From NCBI RefSeq assembly GCF_002858765.1, contig NZ_PJRP01000008.1:186001-250000 (forward strand): DNA of 64,000 nucleotides. The letters are read 5' to 3'. The position numbers and the translations under genes are program-made. Source of the stretch: Cupriavidus pauculus. GTDB taxonomy: Bacteria > Pseudomonadota > Gammaproteobacteria > Burkholderiales > Burkholderiaceae. Every line of letters begins with the position of its first letter. The stretch's first letter is position 1. Below the pieces are notes generated by a model. That model was not told the DNA's origin. It ran no database searches and worked only from the letters and a program-made list of their open reading frames with translations. Positions 16,036-24,963 of the stretch are shown here, in pieces.

Positions 16036-17268
16036 ATGACCGATACCCTGATCAAGGTCGATCTGGCCCAATCACCGTACGAGAATCCCAACGTCCACAA
16101 CCGCTGGCACCCCGACATTCCGATGGCCTGCTGGGTCAAGCCGGGCGACGACTTCATTCTGGAAACCTACGACTGGACCGGCGGCTTCATCAAGAACAAC
16201 GATTCCGCCGACGATGTACGCGACATCGACCTGTCCATCGTCCACTTCCTGTCTGGCCCGGTTGGGGTCGAAGGCGCCGAGCCGGGCGACCTGCTCGTGG
16301 TAGACCTCCTCGACATCGGCGCCAAGGCCGACAGCCAGTGGGGCTTCAACGGGTTCTTCTCGAAGCAGAACGGTGGCGGCTTCCTGACCGACCATTTCCC
16401 GCAGGCCCAGAAGTCGATCTGGGACTTCCATGGCATGTTCACGTCGTCGCGCCACATTCCTGGCGTGAACTTTGCCGGGCTGATCCATCCGGGCCTGATC
16501 GGCTGCCTGCCGGACCCGGCCATGCTGGAAACCTGGAACCAGCGCGAGGCCGACCTGCTGGCGACGGACCCGAACCGCGTTCCCGCCCTGGCCAATCCGC
16601 CGTTCGCGGCCACCGCGCACATGGGCAAGCTGCAGGGCGATGCCCGCGACCAGGCAGCGGCTACTGGCGCGCGCACCGTGCCGCCTCGCGAGCACGGCGG
16701 CAATTGCGACATCAAGGACCTGTCGCGCGGCGCCAAGATCTACTTTCCGGTCTATGTCGACGGCGCCGGCCTGTCCGTTGGCGACCTGCACTTCTCGCAG
16801 GGCGATGGCGAAATCACGTTCTGCGGCGCGATCGAAATGGCGGGCTGGGTCCACATGCGCGTCACGCTGATCAAGGGCGGCATGGCCAAGTACGGTGTCC
16901 GCAATCCGATCTTCAAGCCCAGCCCCATCACGCCGAACTACAACGACTACCTGATCTTTGAAGGCATCTCGGTCGACGAGTCGGGCAAGCAGCATTACCT
17001 GGACGTGAATGTCGCCTATCGCCAGGCCTGCCTCAACGCGATCGAATACCTGACGAAGTTCGGCTACTCGCGCGCCCAGGCCTATTCGCTGCTGGGCACC
17101 GCGCCCGTCCAGGGCCATATCAGCGGCGTGGTGGACGTGCCCAACGCCTGCGCCACGCTGTGGCTGCCGACACAGATATTCGACTTCGATATCCGCCCCA
17201 GCGCAAGCGGGCCAACCCGGATGATCCAGGGCGGCGTGGACCTGCCGCTTTCGCCGGACCTGATCTGA
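16036..17268 (+). CDS. fmdA: Formamidase (acetamidase/formamidase family)
   Basis: A 410-residue cytoplasmic amidase that hydrolyses formamide to formate and ammonia. Family stretches are present: HNRWHPDIPMACWVKPGDDF near the start, GVEGAEPGDLLVVDLLDIGA (about 76-95), HPGLIGCLPDP (about 154-164), PPREHGGNCDIKDLSRGAKI (about 216-235) and ISGVVDVPNACATLWLPTQI near the end. The length matches characterised FmdA (about 407). AGGAGG precedes the ATG. Its place behind the transporter gives a complete route: import the amide, release ammonia. Activity on other short amides is possible. Confidence 0.93.
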   Translation: MTDTLIKVDLAQSPYENPNVHNRWHPDIPMACWVKPGDDFILETYDWTGGFIKNNDSADDVRDIDLSIVHFLSGPVGVEGAEPGDLLVVDLLDIGAKADSQWGFNGFFSKQNGGGFLTDHFPQAQKSIWDFHGMFTSSRHIPGVNFAGLIHPGLIGCLPDPAMLETWNQREADLLATDPNRVPALANPPFAATAHMGKLQGDARDQAAATGARTVPPREHGGNCDIKDLSRGAKIYFPVYVDGAGLSVGDLHFSQGDGEITFCGAIEMAGWVHMRVTLIKGGMAKYGVRNPIFKPSPITPNYNDYLIFEGISVDESGKQHYLDVNVAYRQACLNAIEYLTKFGYSRAQAYSLLGTAPVQGHISGVVDVPNACATLWLPTQIFDFDIRPSASGPTRMIQGGVDLPLSPDLI

Positions 17269-17291
17269 GCCACCCCGCCGCCGGAGCCACC

Positions 17292-17606
17292 ATGCCCACC
17301 TACGACTATCGCTGCCACGGCTGTGGCACGTTCACCGTGATCCGCCCGATGGCGCGGCGCGACGACCCGGCGGCCTGTCCCGGATGCGGCACGGCCGCCA
17401 GCCGCGCGCTGGTGGCGGCCCCGGCGCTGGCCAGCCTGAGCACGGCCGCCCGCACCGCGCATGCCACCAACGAGCGCAGCGCGGCGGCGCCGAAGGAAAG
17501 CCGGTCACACGGTGCGGGATGCGGTTGCTGCGGGCCGGTCAAGCTGGCCAGCCCGCCCAACGCCATCAAGCAACCGGCCGGCCGGCCCTGGATGATCAGT
17601 CACTGA
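17292..17606 (+). CDS. fmdB: FmdB-family zinc-ribbon protein
   Basis: A 104-residue protein whose first 45 residues form the FmdB zinc ribbon: MPTYDYRCHGCGTFTVIRPM, then CPGCG, with paired CxxC motifs. The rest is low complexity and Ala-rich, with a late CGCC motif. FmdB proteins accompany formamidase operons and were proposed to regulate them, but the role is unproven. It lies 23 bases after fmdA, ends the operon, and meets the opposing MFS gene after 10 bases. Confidence 0.85.
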   Translation: MPTYDYRCHGCGTFTVIRPMARRDDPAACPGCGTAASRALVAAPALASLSTAARTAHATNERSAAAPKESRSHGAGCGCCGPVKLASPPNAIKQPAGRPWMISH

Positions 17607-17616
17607 CCGCACGCCA

Positions 17617-18825
17617 TCACGGCTTGGCCAGCGACCGTGCGTGCCAGCGCCCCTGCGTCGTGCTGGCCACCATCACGGCGGCCAACAGCAAGGCCGCCAG
17701 GGTCCACGCCACGGCTGGCACCCATGGGAGCCAGCCTGCCAATGGCGCCGCCTTGCTGGCGCCCGAGGACACCGTGGCGATGCGGATGAATGCGGCAATC
17801 GCCCCCACCGCGAACACCAGCCCCGTGAAGGCGCCTTCGTGGCCCACATGACCGGCGTCCAGCGCAGCCCTCAGCATCGCGGCGAACAGGACACCCCAGA
17901 GTCCGCCGGCCACGCATTGCGCGACGAGCACGGCCGGTAGCGAACCGGCGGCGGCAAAGCCGAACAGCGCCAGCGCGCCGCAAGCGGCAGCCGCCACCAG
18001 CAACCGCCGGGCGGGATAGCGCCGCAGCGCGGCCAGTTCGGGCAACAGCACGCATAGCGCGAAGCCAATCCAGAACGCGGGCGTCACCTGCACAAGCTGC
18101 GCGGGCGACACGTACCGCAGGTAGGCCGGGGCCGAGTTGATGGCCGTATGGATCTGGAAGCCCAGCGCCAGCAGGCCGAACGCGCCAAACAGCAGCCACG
18201 TATGGATCCGTCGAGGTTGGTAGGCCGAAGGCGGCGCCGGTTCGGCAGCATCGCCGCTGCGCCGCGCGGCGGCCGGCTCCATCCATCGCAAGGCCATCAC
18301 CGCAATCACCAGCACCACGCTGGCCGCCACAAACGGCAGCACCGGCGATGCGCCACGCAGCCGTGCTGTCAGCACCGGGCCGATGGCGCCGGCGAGCCCA
18401 ACGCCCAGCAACGAGCAGGCCACCAGAAACGAGGGGGCGCTGCCGTGCAGCCGGCGCGCGATCATCACCATCGGGGGCGCGCGCAGCGCGGACGACGTCG
18501 CCGCCCAGAGCGCGGTCAGCGCCAGAAGCCACGCGGGGGACGCCACACCGGGCAGCAGCACGAAGGCCAGGGCCGACACAACGGACACCGCGAGCACCCA
18601 ACCGCCCAGCCGCCGCATGGCATCGGCCACCCGATCGGCCATCACGCCAAGCGCAAGATCGGTGATGACAAAGATCACCTGGTCCATCATCAGGATCCAG
18701 GCCACCTGCGACTTGGGCAAGCCCGCCTGCGCGGCCAGTTGCGGCAGGAATGCGACGTAGAGTGTCCACGCCAGGGCCAGCAGGCACTGCACGGAACAGA
18801 GGATCAATGCGTGCATGGCGGCCAC
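17617..18825 (-). CDS. MFS transporter
   Basis: A protein of about 400 residues with roughly twelve hydrophobic spans in two halves, the major-facilitator fold. The loop LALGVMADRVADAMRRLGG (about 57-75) matches the MFS motif after span 2, and a charged loop separates the halves (about 200-220). The start is either GTG 18825 or ATG 18816; both follow a GGGCAGGG run. The substrate is unknown. Neighbours (formamidase operon downstream and convergent, LysR upstream) do not settle its role. Confidence 0.82.
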   Translation of the reverse strand: MAAMHALILCSVQCLLALAWTLYVAFLPQLAAQAGLPKSQVAWILMMDQVIFVITDLALGVMADRVADAMRRLGGWVLAVSVVSALAFVLLPGVASPAWLLALTALWAATSSALRAPPMVMIARRLHGSAPSFLVACSLLGVGLAGAIGPVLTARLRGASPVLPFVAASVVLVIAVMALRWMEPAAARRSGDAAEPAPPSAYQPRRIHTWLLFGAFGLLALGFQIHTAINSAPAYLRYVSPAQLVQVTPAFWIGFALCVLLPELAALRRYPARRLLVAAAACGALALFGFAAAGSLPAVLVAQCVAGGLWGVLFAAMLRAALDAGHVGHEGAFTGLVFAVGAIAAFIRIATVSSGASKAAPLAGWLPWVPAVAWTLAALLLAAVMVASTTQGRWHARSLAKP

Positions 18826-18975
18826 CCTGCCCTATGTCTCGGGCGCCGCACGATGCCAGCGCCCCGTCCACAGCTAGGATAGGAAGCGGCCAGCCCTTTC
18901 ACCAGCGCAGTGGCGGCTATCGGCCAGCGGCCAGCGGCCAGCCCGTGCGAGCGGGCCCGCCGCCACATGACGGGA

Positions 18976-19917
18976 TCAGCTTTCCAGCAGCCGGGCGCCG
19001 CGCCACTCGCCAGAGCGCACCAGCCCGCGTGCCGTATCGGCCAGCACCACGCGCAAGGCCAGCGCGGCGGGCGACAGTTCGTCGTCGGACAAGCTGCAGA
19101 GCAGGTTCTGGCGTCCCGCCTGCGGGTCATCGATCTGTGCCAGGTGGAAGCGCGTTTCCGCGTCGGGATAGCGCCCCACCGCCGCCCACGGCTGCAGCGT
19201 GGCGCCGAAGCCCATGTCCACGGCGTCCATCAGCATGGCCAGCGAATCCACCTCCTGGATCACGCGGGGCGTGACCTTGGCCCGCGCGAAGGCGGCGTCG
19301 AGCGTGCTGCGCAGGCCGTGGACGCCGCTGGGCATGATCAGTGGCACATCGGCCAGGTCGGCCATCGTGCGCTGCGTGGGTGGGTCGGCCTTGCCCTGCG
19401 GCAGCGTCTGGCGCGACTGGATCAGGAACAGGGTTTCTTCCAGCAGCGGCATCACCGTCCAGCGCCGGGCGGCGTGGGTGCCGAACAGCACGGCCAGGTC
19501 GAGCTGCCGCGCGTTCAGCATTGCGGTCAGGTGGCCGGACAGGCTTTCCACGATATGCAGCCGCACGTCGGGGTAGCGCTCGCGCATCGCGCGGATCAGC
19601 GGCACGCCGATCACCGATGCTGTAGTCGGCGCCAGGCCCACGCTGACCGCACCGGACAGGCGCGCCTGATGCGCGGCACGGCGCGCCTGCTCGGCGTGGC
19701 GCAGCGTCAACTGGGCTTCGTGAAAAAAGGCCAGGCCGGCCTCTGTGGGGGTCACGCCCTGCGGCGTGCGGCGCAGCAGGCGGGTGGCGAGTTCGCTTTC
19801 CAGGCGGCTGATCTGCTGGCTGACCGCCGATTGCACCATGTCGAGTTCCAGCGCGGCACGGCTCATGCTGCCCAGTTCGACCACCCGCACGAAATACTGA
19901 AGCTGGCGCAATTCCAT
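18976..19917 (-). CDS. LysR-family regulator
   Basis: A 313-residue LysR-type regulator. The winged helix-turn-helix (MELRQLQYFVRVVELGSMSR, then MVQSAVSQQISRLESEL) is at about 1-60, followed by a periplasmic-binding-like effector domain (about 90-295). ATG 19917 is chosen for its GGGGGAG ribosome site and because the fold starts there. It lies 127 bases after galC in the same direction, so it could be the last gene of that operon or act on the MFS gene beyond it. Its branch resembles nitrogen-assimilation-type LysR proteins, but this is uncertain. Confidence 0.85.
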   Translation of the reverse strand: MELRQLQYFVRVVELGSMSRAALELDMVQSAVSQQISRLESELATRLLRRTPQGVTPTEAGLAFFHEAQLTLRHAEQARRAAHQARLSGAVSVGLAPTTASVIGVPLIRAMRERYPDVRLHIVESLSGHLTAMLNARQLDLAVLFGTHAARRWTVMPLLEETLFLIQSRQTLPQGKADPPTQRTMADLADVPLIMPSGVHGLRSTLDAAFARAKVTPRVIQEVDSLAMLMDAVDMGFGATLQPWAAVGRYPDAETRFHLAQIDDPQAGRQNLLCSLSDDELSPAALALRVVLADTARGLVRSGEWRGARLLES

Positions 19918-19992
19918 CTGGCTCCCCCGGCTGGGCCGATCCGCCCGCGCCAAGCGGGGATCGACTTCGATGTTGTTGGGGGTCTTATACCA

Positions 19993-20006
19993 GATACGCC
20001 GGTATC
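19993..20006. promoter_or_regulatory. Candidate dyad upstream of a LysR gene
   Basis: GATAC-GCCG-GTATC is a 5-bp inverted repeat 76 bases before the LysR start, in the gap behind galC. Its size suits a LysR-type or other dimeric regulator. It is short and could arise by chance. Confidence 0.28.
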
Positions 20007-20044
20007 GCGGTCTGGCGACACCGGCGCGTCAATGCGTCACCGCA

Positions 20045-20758
20045 TCACGCCTCGTCGGCGCCGCTGTACCAGTCCACGGTCGTGTCCAGGTAGACCAGGC
20101 CCTTGTCGGCCAGGCCGGGGCGCATGTTGTACATGTCCACGCCCAGCACGCCCGACGCCAGCTTGTCGCGCTTGCCGGCCTCCAGCGCTTCGCGCTCGGC
20201 GGCCTTGAGGGCGATCTCCGCCGCGTGCGGACGCGCCACCACGACCACGCCGTCGTCGTCGGCCACGATTACATCGCCCGGGCGCACCTGCGCGCCGGCG
20301 CAGACCACCGGCACATTGACCGCGCCCACGGTTTCCTTGACCGCTCCCTGCGCCGACACCGCGCGGGACCACACCGGGAAACCCATCGCATTGAGCGTCG
20401 ATACATCACGGCAGCCCGCGTCGAGGATCAGGCCGCGTGCGCCGCGCGCCTTCAGCGACGTGGCCAGCAGGTCACCGAACACGCCGTCGGTGCAGTCGCT
20501 GGTCAGCGCCACCACCAGAACGTCGCCCGGCTGGATCATCTCCACGGCCACGTGGATCATCCAGTTGTCGCCCGGATGCATCAGGGCCGTCACCGCGCTG
20601 CCGGCGATGGCCGTGCCCGACTGGATCGGGCGCAGGTACGGCTTCATCAGGCCGGTGCGGCGCTGGGCCTCGTGTACGGTGGCCACGCCGGACTTGCCCA
20701 GCGTTTCGATGTCGCGCGCCTCGGCACGCAGGATGTTGCGGTAGGCAACGTTTCTCAT
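20045..20758 (-). CDS. galC: 4-carboxy-4-hydroxy-2-oxoadipate aldolase (RraA-like)
   Basis: A 237-residue class II aldolase of the RraA-like family. It cleaves 4-carboxy-4-hydroxy-2-oxoadipate to pyruvate and oxaloacetate, the last step of gallate and protocatechuate 4,5-cleavage. Diagnostic features are GDVLVVALTSDCTDGVFGDL (about 77-96), the substrate/metal loop LILDAGCRDVSTL (about 110-122) and GDVIVADDDGVVVV. The length matches LigK/GalC. Its ATG overlaps the galB stop (ATGA, 4 bases), so the two are translationally coupled. Pairing with galB makes this assignment much firmer than for a lone RraA-like protein. Confidence 0.9.
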   Translation of the reverse strand: MRNVAYRNILRAEARDIETLGKSGVATVHEAQRRTGLMKPYLRPIQSGTAIAGSAVTALMHPGDNWMIHVAVEMIQPGDVLVVALTSDCTDGVFGDLLATSLKARGARGLILDAGCRDVSTLNAMGFPVWSRAVSAQGAVKETVGAVNVPVVCAGAQVRPGDVIVADDDGVVVVARPHAAEIALKAAEREALEAGKRDKLASGVLGVDMYNMRPGLADKGLVYLDTTVDWYSGADEA

Positions 20759-21486
20759 GCCAGCACCTCCGTCACTTGCGGGAACACGCGGGCGTAGCCC
20801 TCGCCGTATTGAATCTTGCTATCCGAATTGCGGGTCGCCTGGGCGCCGCGCTGCAGCGCCACGCGGGTGTAGTACTCCCACAGGTGTTCCTGCGCGGCCA
20901 TCGTCGTGAAGGCGCGCTGCTTTTTCTCCCAGACGGAGGAAATGTCCAGCAGCACATCCGGTTTCCAGTTGCACTGCTCGGGCTGGTGTGGCTCGAACAG
21001 GAACACCGGCGGCGCGCCAATGACCGGCACCTCGGGCTTGTAGCCGTGCGCCTGGGCGATGACCCGCGCTTCCTGCGCCACGTGCGTGGCCAGCGGATGG
21101 TCGAAGTTGTAGATGTCCTCGCGCGAATGGCTGAGCACCAGTTCCGGCCGAATCTCGCGGTAGATGTCGGCCAGGCGCAGCAGGGCCTCGTCGGATACGC
21201 GCAGCGGATAGTCGCCCAGGTCGAAGCATTCCAGCGTGCCACCCAGGATGTCGGCGGCGCGCTGCGCCTCTTCCAGACGCACGGCCTTCACGCGGTCGAT
21301 CGTCATGCCCGGCTGGCGCCACATCTTGGCCGATTCGCCACGTTCGCCGAACGACAGGCACACGATGCGCACGTGGTAGCCGCGTTCGGCATACAGCGCG
21401 ATCGCGCCGCCCGCACGCCAGACAAAGTCGGCCGCATGCGCGCTGACCACCAGGATCGACGGCTGGGTTGCTTGGGGTTGGGACAT
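20755..21486 (-). CDS. galB: 4-oxalomesaconate hydratase (PIG-L/LmbE family)
   Basis: A 243-residue metal-dependent enzyme of the PIG-L/LmbE fold, the hydratase that produces 4-carboxy-4-hydroxy-2-oxoadipate for GalC. The N-terminal metal motif reads VVSAHAADFVWRAGGAIALY (family AHxxD). Later metal/active-site stretches are LSHSREDIYNFDHPLATHVA (about 118-137) and FEPHQPEQCNWKPDVLLDIS. The product resembles GalB of Pseudomonas putida, which is unrelated to the LigJ amidohydrolase type. AAGGAAG lies 6 bases before the ATG. No gallate dioxygenase (galA) or tautomerase (galD) is in the window. Confidence 0.9.
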   Translation of the reverse strand: MSQPQATQPSILVVSAHAADFVWRAGGAIALYAERGYHVRIVCLSFGERGESAKMWRQPGMTIDRVKAVRLEEAQRAADILGGTLECFDLGDYPLRVSDEALLRLADIYREIRPELVLSHSREDIYNFDHPLATHVAQEARVIAQAHGYKPEVPVIGAPPVFLFEPHQPEQCNWKPDVLLDISSVWEKKQRAFTTMAAQEHLWEYYTRVALQRGAQATRNSDSKIQYGEGYARVFPQVTEVLA

Positions 21487-21541
21487 CGTAACTTCCTTAA
21501 ATCTGTAGCTGTATGGACCTTGGATGGACCTTGTCTGGACC

Positions 21542-22558
21542 TCAGTCCGCCGTGATGCCGGCCTTGCGGATCACGTTGTTCCACGTCGTGGTTTCGGTCT
21601 TCACGAACTGGCCGAACTGTTCCGGCGTGCCCGATACGATCGTCACGCCAAGCTGGCCCAGCTGCTTCTTCACTTCGGGGTCGGCCAGAGCGGTGTTGGC
21701 CGCGGTGTTCAGTTGCCTGATGACCGGCGCCGGCGTCTTCGCCGGGGCGACCAGGCCCCACCACACCGAAGCGGTGAAATTCGGCAGGCCCTCTTCCTTG
21801 GCGGTCGGCACGTTCGGCAGTTGCGCCGAGTGCTGGGCGCTGGCCACCGCCAGCGGGCGCAGCGTGCCGGCCTTGATATGCGACACCACTTCGAGCGGGT
21901 TGATCGGCATGAACGTGATGCGCTCGCCGATCAGGTCGGTGATCGCCGGCGCGCCGCCCTTGTAGGGCACGTGCAGCACGTCGATACCGGCCGTGTCCTT
22001 GAGCATTTCGCCGGCCAGGTGGCCCGAGCTGCCGTTGCCGGCCGATGCGTAGTTGAGCTTGCCCGGCTGCGCCTTGGCCTGGGCAACCAGGTCCTTCAGC
22101 GACTTGAACGGCGACTTGGCCGGCACCACCACCACCAGCGACGCCTCGCCGATGCGCGCCACGGGCGCGAAATCGGTGGCCGGGTTGAAGCTGAGCTTGT
22201 TGAAGAGCGCGGCGTTGGTGGCCAGGCTGTTCGACGCCATCATGATCGTGTAGCCGTCGGCCGGTGCCTTGGCGACGAAGTCCATGCCGATATTGGTGCT
22301 GGCACCGGGCCGGTTGTCGACGATGATCGGCTGCTTGAGCAGCTGGCTCATGCGCTGGCCCACCGAGCGGGCCACGATATCCACCGCGCCGCCGGCCGCG
22401 TACGGCACCACCAGGCGGATCGGCTTGTCCGGATAGCTGTCGGCGCGCGCCACCGTGGCGCCCAGCGACAGGGTAGCCAGCGTCGCCGCCAGCAACGTTG
22501 CCAGAACCGGGCGGCTCCCGCCCTGCAGATTACGAATACGAGCGAGCCCGCGCAGCAT
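21542..22558 (-). CDS. Bug/TctC-family periplasmic solute receptor
   Basis: A 338-residue binding protein of the tripartite tricarboxylate transporter receptor family. A signal peptide (about 1-39, ending SLGATVARA) precedes the mature start DSYPDKPIRLVVPYAAGGAV. Typical stretches follow: IIVDNRPGASTNIGMDFVAK, LNYASAGNGSSGHLAGEMLK, HVPYKGGAPAITDLIGERI. ATG 22558 has TGGAG about 8 bases upstream. No TctA/TctB membrane genes are nearby, the usual orphan state in Burkholderiales. Lying 55 bases ahead of galB, it probably binds an aromatic-derived di- or tricarboxylate. Confidence 0.9.
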   Translation of the reverse strand: MLRGLARIRNLQGGSRPVLATLLAATLATLSLGATVARADSYPDKPIRLVVPYAAGGAVDIVARSVGQRMSQLLKQPIIVDNRPGASTNIGMDFVAKAPADGYTIMMASNSLATNAALFNKLSFNPATDFAPVARIGEASLVVVVPAKSPFKSLKDLVAQAKAQPGKLNYASAGNGSSGHLAGEMLKDTAGIDVLHVPYKGGAPAITDLIGERITFMPINPLEVVSHIKAGTLRPLAVASAQHSAQLPNVPTAKEEGLPNFTASVWWGLVAPAKTPAPVIRQLNTAANTALADPEVKKQLGQLGVTIVSGTPEQFGQFVKTETTTWNNVIRKAGITAD

Positions 22559-22616
22559 GCAAGTCTCCAGATGTTTTGAGGATGTGCTCGCATTCTGGTT
22601 GGCGCCCGTGATACTG

Positions 22617-22633
22617 TCCAATACGTTTTCGGA
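22617..22633. promoter_or_regulatory. Candidate LysR box between Bug receptor and LysR genes
   Basis: TCC-AATACGTTTTC-GGA has the T-N11-A spacing and short dyad of LysR sites. It lies in the 101-base gap between the leftward Bug-galB-galC operon and the rightward LysR gene, where such a regulator would act on both promoters. The fit is modest. Confidence 0.35.
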
Positions 22634-22659
22634 TAGCTTGTTATTTCAAATCCCTATCA

Positions 22660-23541
22660 ATGGACTTCCGCCAACTTCGCTATTTCGTGGCCGTGGCCGA
22701 GGCGCTGAGCTTCAGCGAGGCAGCACGGCGCCTGCATGTGAGCCAGCCGCCCCTCAGTGTGCAGATCAAGGCGCTGGAAGAGGAACTGGGCAGCGCGTTG
22801 CTGGAGCGCTCGCGTCATCACGTGGCGCTCACGCCCGCCGGCGAGCTGTTCCTGGACAAGGCACGGGCGGCGCTGGCCAACCTGGACCAGGCGCGCGAGG
22901 TGGTCAAGCAGGTGGCCTCGGGCGAGGCCGGCGAGATTCGGGTGGGATTCACGGCGTCGGTGCCCATGCAGGACATGTTTCCGCGTGCCGTGCATGCCTT
23001 CCGCGAGGCCCATCGCAATGCAAAGCTGGAACTGGTCCATATGTCCACGGGGCAGCAGTTGCAGCAGCTGGAGAATGGCGAGATCGATGTCGCATTCCTG
23101 CGGCCGTCGCCGCAGTTCCGGCCGCCGGCCAGCATTGCCGTGCGCGAGGTCCTTGCCGATCGGCTGGTGGCGGTAGTACCGATGGCCCATCCGCTGGCGG
23201 CAGGCCCGCAGGACATCGACATCAGCACGCTGTCGCCCGAGCGCTTTCTGCTCTTTCCGCGCGGCCTGGGCTGCGGGCTGTTCGACCATGTGACGACGTT
23301 GTGCAACCGTTCCGGTTTCGCGCCCAACGTCGCGCAGGAGGCGCGCGAGGCCACCACGATCATCGGACTGGTGGCCAGTGGCGCGGGGATTTCGGTATTG
23401 CCGCAGATCTATGCGCGGACGGGCATTCCGGGCGTGGCCTACCTGCCCATCGCCGGCCCGGACGCCGCCAGCCGCATCCTGATGGCCCATCGCGCGGAAG
23501 CGCTGTCGCCGATCATGAAGCGGTTCGTGGGGTATTTCTGA
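22660..23541 (+). CDS. LysR-family regulator, divergent from the galBC operon
   Basis: A 293-residue LysR protein with the N-terminal helix-turn-helix (MDFRQLRYFVAVAEALSFSE, SQPPLSVQIKALEEELG) and a standard effector domain (about 90-290). The branch resembles regulators of aromatic degradation such as BenM/CatR-like proteins. The divergent position and 101-base shared gap make it the likely activator of the Bug-galB-galC operon. The effector is plausibly a pathway intermediate; that is inference. Confidence 0.88.
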   Translation: MDFRQLRYFVAVAEALSFSEAARRLHVSQPPLSVQIKALEEELGSALLERSRHHVALTPAGELFLDKARAALANLDQAREVVKQVASGEAGEIRVGFTASVPMQDMFPRAVHAFREAHRNAKLELVHMSTGQQLQQLENGEIDVAFLRPSPQFRPPASIAVREVLADRLVAVVPMAHPLAAGPQDIDISTLSPERFLLFPRGLGCGLFDHVTTLCNRSGFAPNVAQEAREATTIIGLVASGAGISVLPQIYARTGIPGVAYLPIAGPDAASRILMAHRAEALSPIMKRFVGYF

Positions 23542-23571
23542 AGGGGGAGTATCGCCGGGTTGCCGGTATCT

Positions 23572-23603
23572 GCTCCCCTCTCCCGCGCGCGGGAGAGGGG
23601 AGC
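23572..23603. repeat. 32-bp perfect palindrome (REP-like)
   Basis: GCTCCCCTCTCCCGCG (23572-23587) is followed directly by its exact reverse complement (23588-23603). It lies in the 75-base gap between converging LysR and aminotransferase genes. The core CCCCTCTCCCGCG recurs in the longer palindrome at 61751-61802, so this is a dispersed repeat; it may also end transcription from both sides. Confidence 0.8.
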
Positions 23604-23616
23604 AACCAATCGCGGT

Positions 23617-24834
23617 TCAGGCTACCGTTGGCTTGACCAGCCCATCGGCACGGAACATCGCCTTGATGCCGCGCACGGCCTGGCGAATCCGCGATTCATT
23701 CTCGATCAGGGCGAAACGCACGTACTCGTCGCCGAAGTCGCCAAAGCCGATACCGGGCGATACCGACACCTTGGCCTTGGCCAGCAGCTGCTTCGAGAAT
23801 TCCAGCGATCCCAGCGCCCGATAGGGCTCGGGGATCCGGGCCCAGATGTACATCGACGCCTTCGGGATGTCGACCTGCCAGCCGGCCTCGATCAGGCCAC
23901 GCGCCAGCACGTCGCGGCGCGCCTGGTACTGGGCGGCGATCTCCTTCACGCACTGCTGGTCGCCCTCCAGCGCGGCAATGGCCGCCACCTGCAACGGCGT
24001 GAACGTGCCGTAGTCGTGATAGCTCTTGATGCGCGTCAGCGCGGCGACCAGATCAGGGTTGCCCACCATGAAGCCGATGCGCCAGCCAGCCATGTTGTAG
24101 CTCTTCGACAGCGTGAAGAACTCCACGGCAATGTCCTTGGCACCGGGCACCTGCATGATCGACGGCGCTTTCCAGCCATCGAACACGATGTCCGCGTAGG
24201 CCAGGTCGTGCACCACGAAGATGTCGTGCTTGCGCGCCAGCGCGATCACGCGCTCGAAGAAATCCAGTTCCACGCAGGCCGCCGTCGGATTCGACGGGAA
24301 CCCCAGCACGATCATCTTGGGCTTCGGGTAGCTGCCGCGAATGGCGCGTTCGAGTTCGGCAAAGAAATCGATGTCCGGTGTCAGCGGCACCGAGCGGATA
24401 TCGGCGCCGGCAATCACCGCACCGTAGATATGGATCGGATAGCTCGGATCGGGTACCAGCACCGTGTCGCCACGGTCCAGCGTGGCCAGCATCAGGTGCG
24501 CCAGCCCTTCCTTCGAGCCAATCGTGACAATGGCCTCCTTGTCCGGATCGATCTCCACGTCGTAGCGGTCGCGATACCAGTGCGAGATCGCGCGACGCAG
24601 GCGCGGAATGCCCTTCGACGCCGAATAACCATGGGTATCGGGCCGCTGCGCGGCGTCCACGAGCTTGGCCACGATATGCGGCGGCGTGGCCCCGTCGGGG
24701 TTGCCCATGCTCATGTCGATGATGTCCTCGCCACGGCGGCGGGCGGCCATCTTGAGCTCGGCGGTGATATTGAAGACGTAGGGGGGAAGACGATCGATGC
24801 GCGCAAAGCGGCGCTTGCCGGATTCGGCAGTCAT
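23617..24834 (-). CDS. alaC: Alanine-type aminotransferase (AlaC-like)
   Basis: A 405-residue fold-type I PLP aminotransferase. The PLP lysine lies in [17 protein letters not shown] (about residue 242). Other signatures are [12 protein letters not shown] (about 42), [25 protein letters not shown] (about 130) and [15 protein letters not shown] (about 180). This is the subgroup of E. coli AlaC, which makes alanine from pyruvate and glutamate. AAGGA precedes ATG 24834. In many betaproteobacteria this gene precedes hom and thrC; here it stands alone and meets a converging LysR gene. Confidence 0.87.
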   Translation of the reverse strand: MTAESGKRRFARIDRLPPYVFNITAELKMAARRRGEDIIDMSMGNPDGATPPHIVAKLVDAAQRPDTHGYSASKGIPRLRRAISHWYRDRYDVEIDPDKEAIVTIGSKEGLAHLMLATLDRGDTVLVPDPSYPIHIYGAVIAGADIRSVPLTPDIDFFAELERAIRGSYPKPKMIVLGFPSNPTAACVELDFFERVIALARKHDIFVVHDLAYADIVFDGWKAPSIMQVPGAKDIAVEFFTLSKSYNMAGWRIGFMVGNPDLVAALTRIKSYHDYGTFTPLQVAAIAALEGDQQCVKEIAAQYQARRDVLARGLIEAGWQVDIPKASMYIWARIPEPYRALGSLEFSKQLLAKAKVSVSPGIGFGDFGDEYVRFALIENESRIRQAVRGIKAMFRADGLVKPTVA

Positions 24835-24963
24835 GGAGAGGTCCTTTACGTAAGCGCCCGGAACCGTCCGAGCGACGTCGTGGCCGTTGTCTCGGCCACT
24901 GGGGACTGATATTAGCCAGCCACGCGCATTTGCACAACGGGCTGGCGAACAAAAATCACGAAA

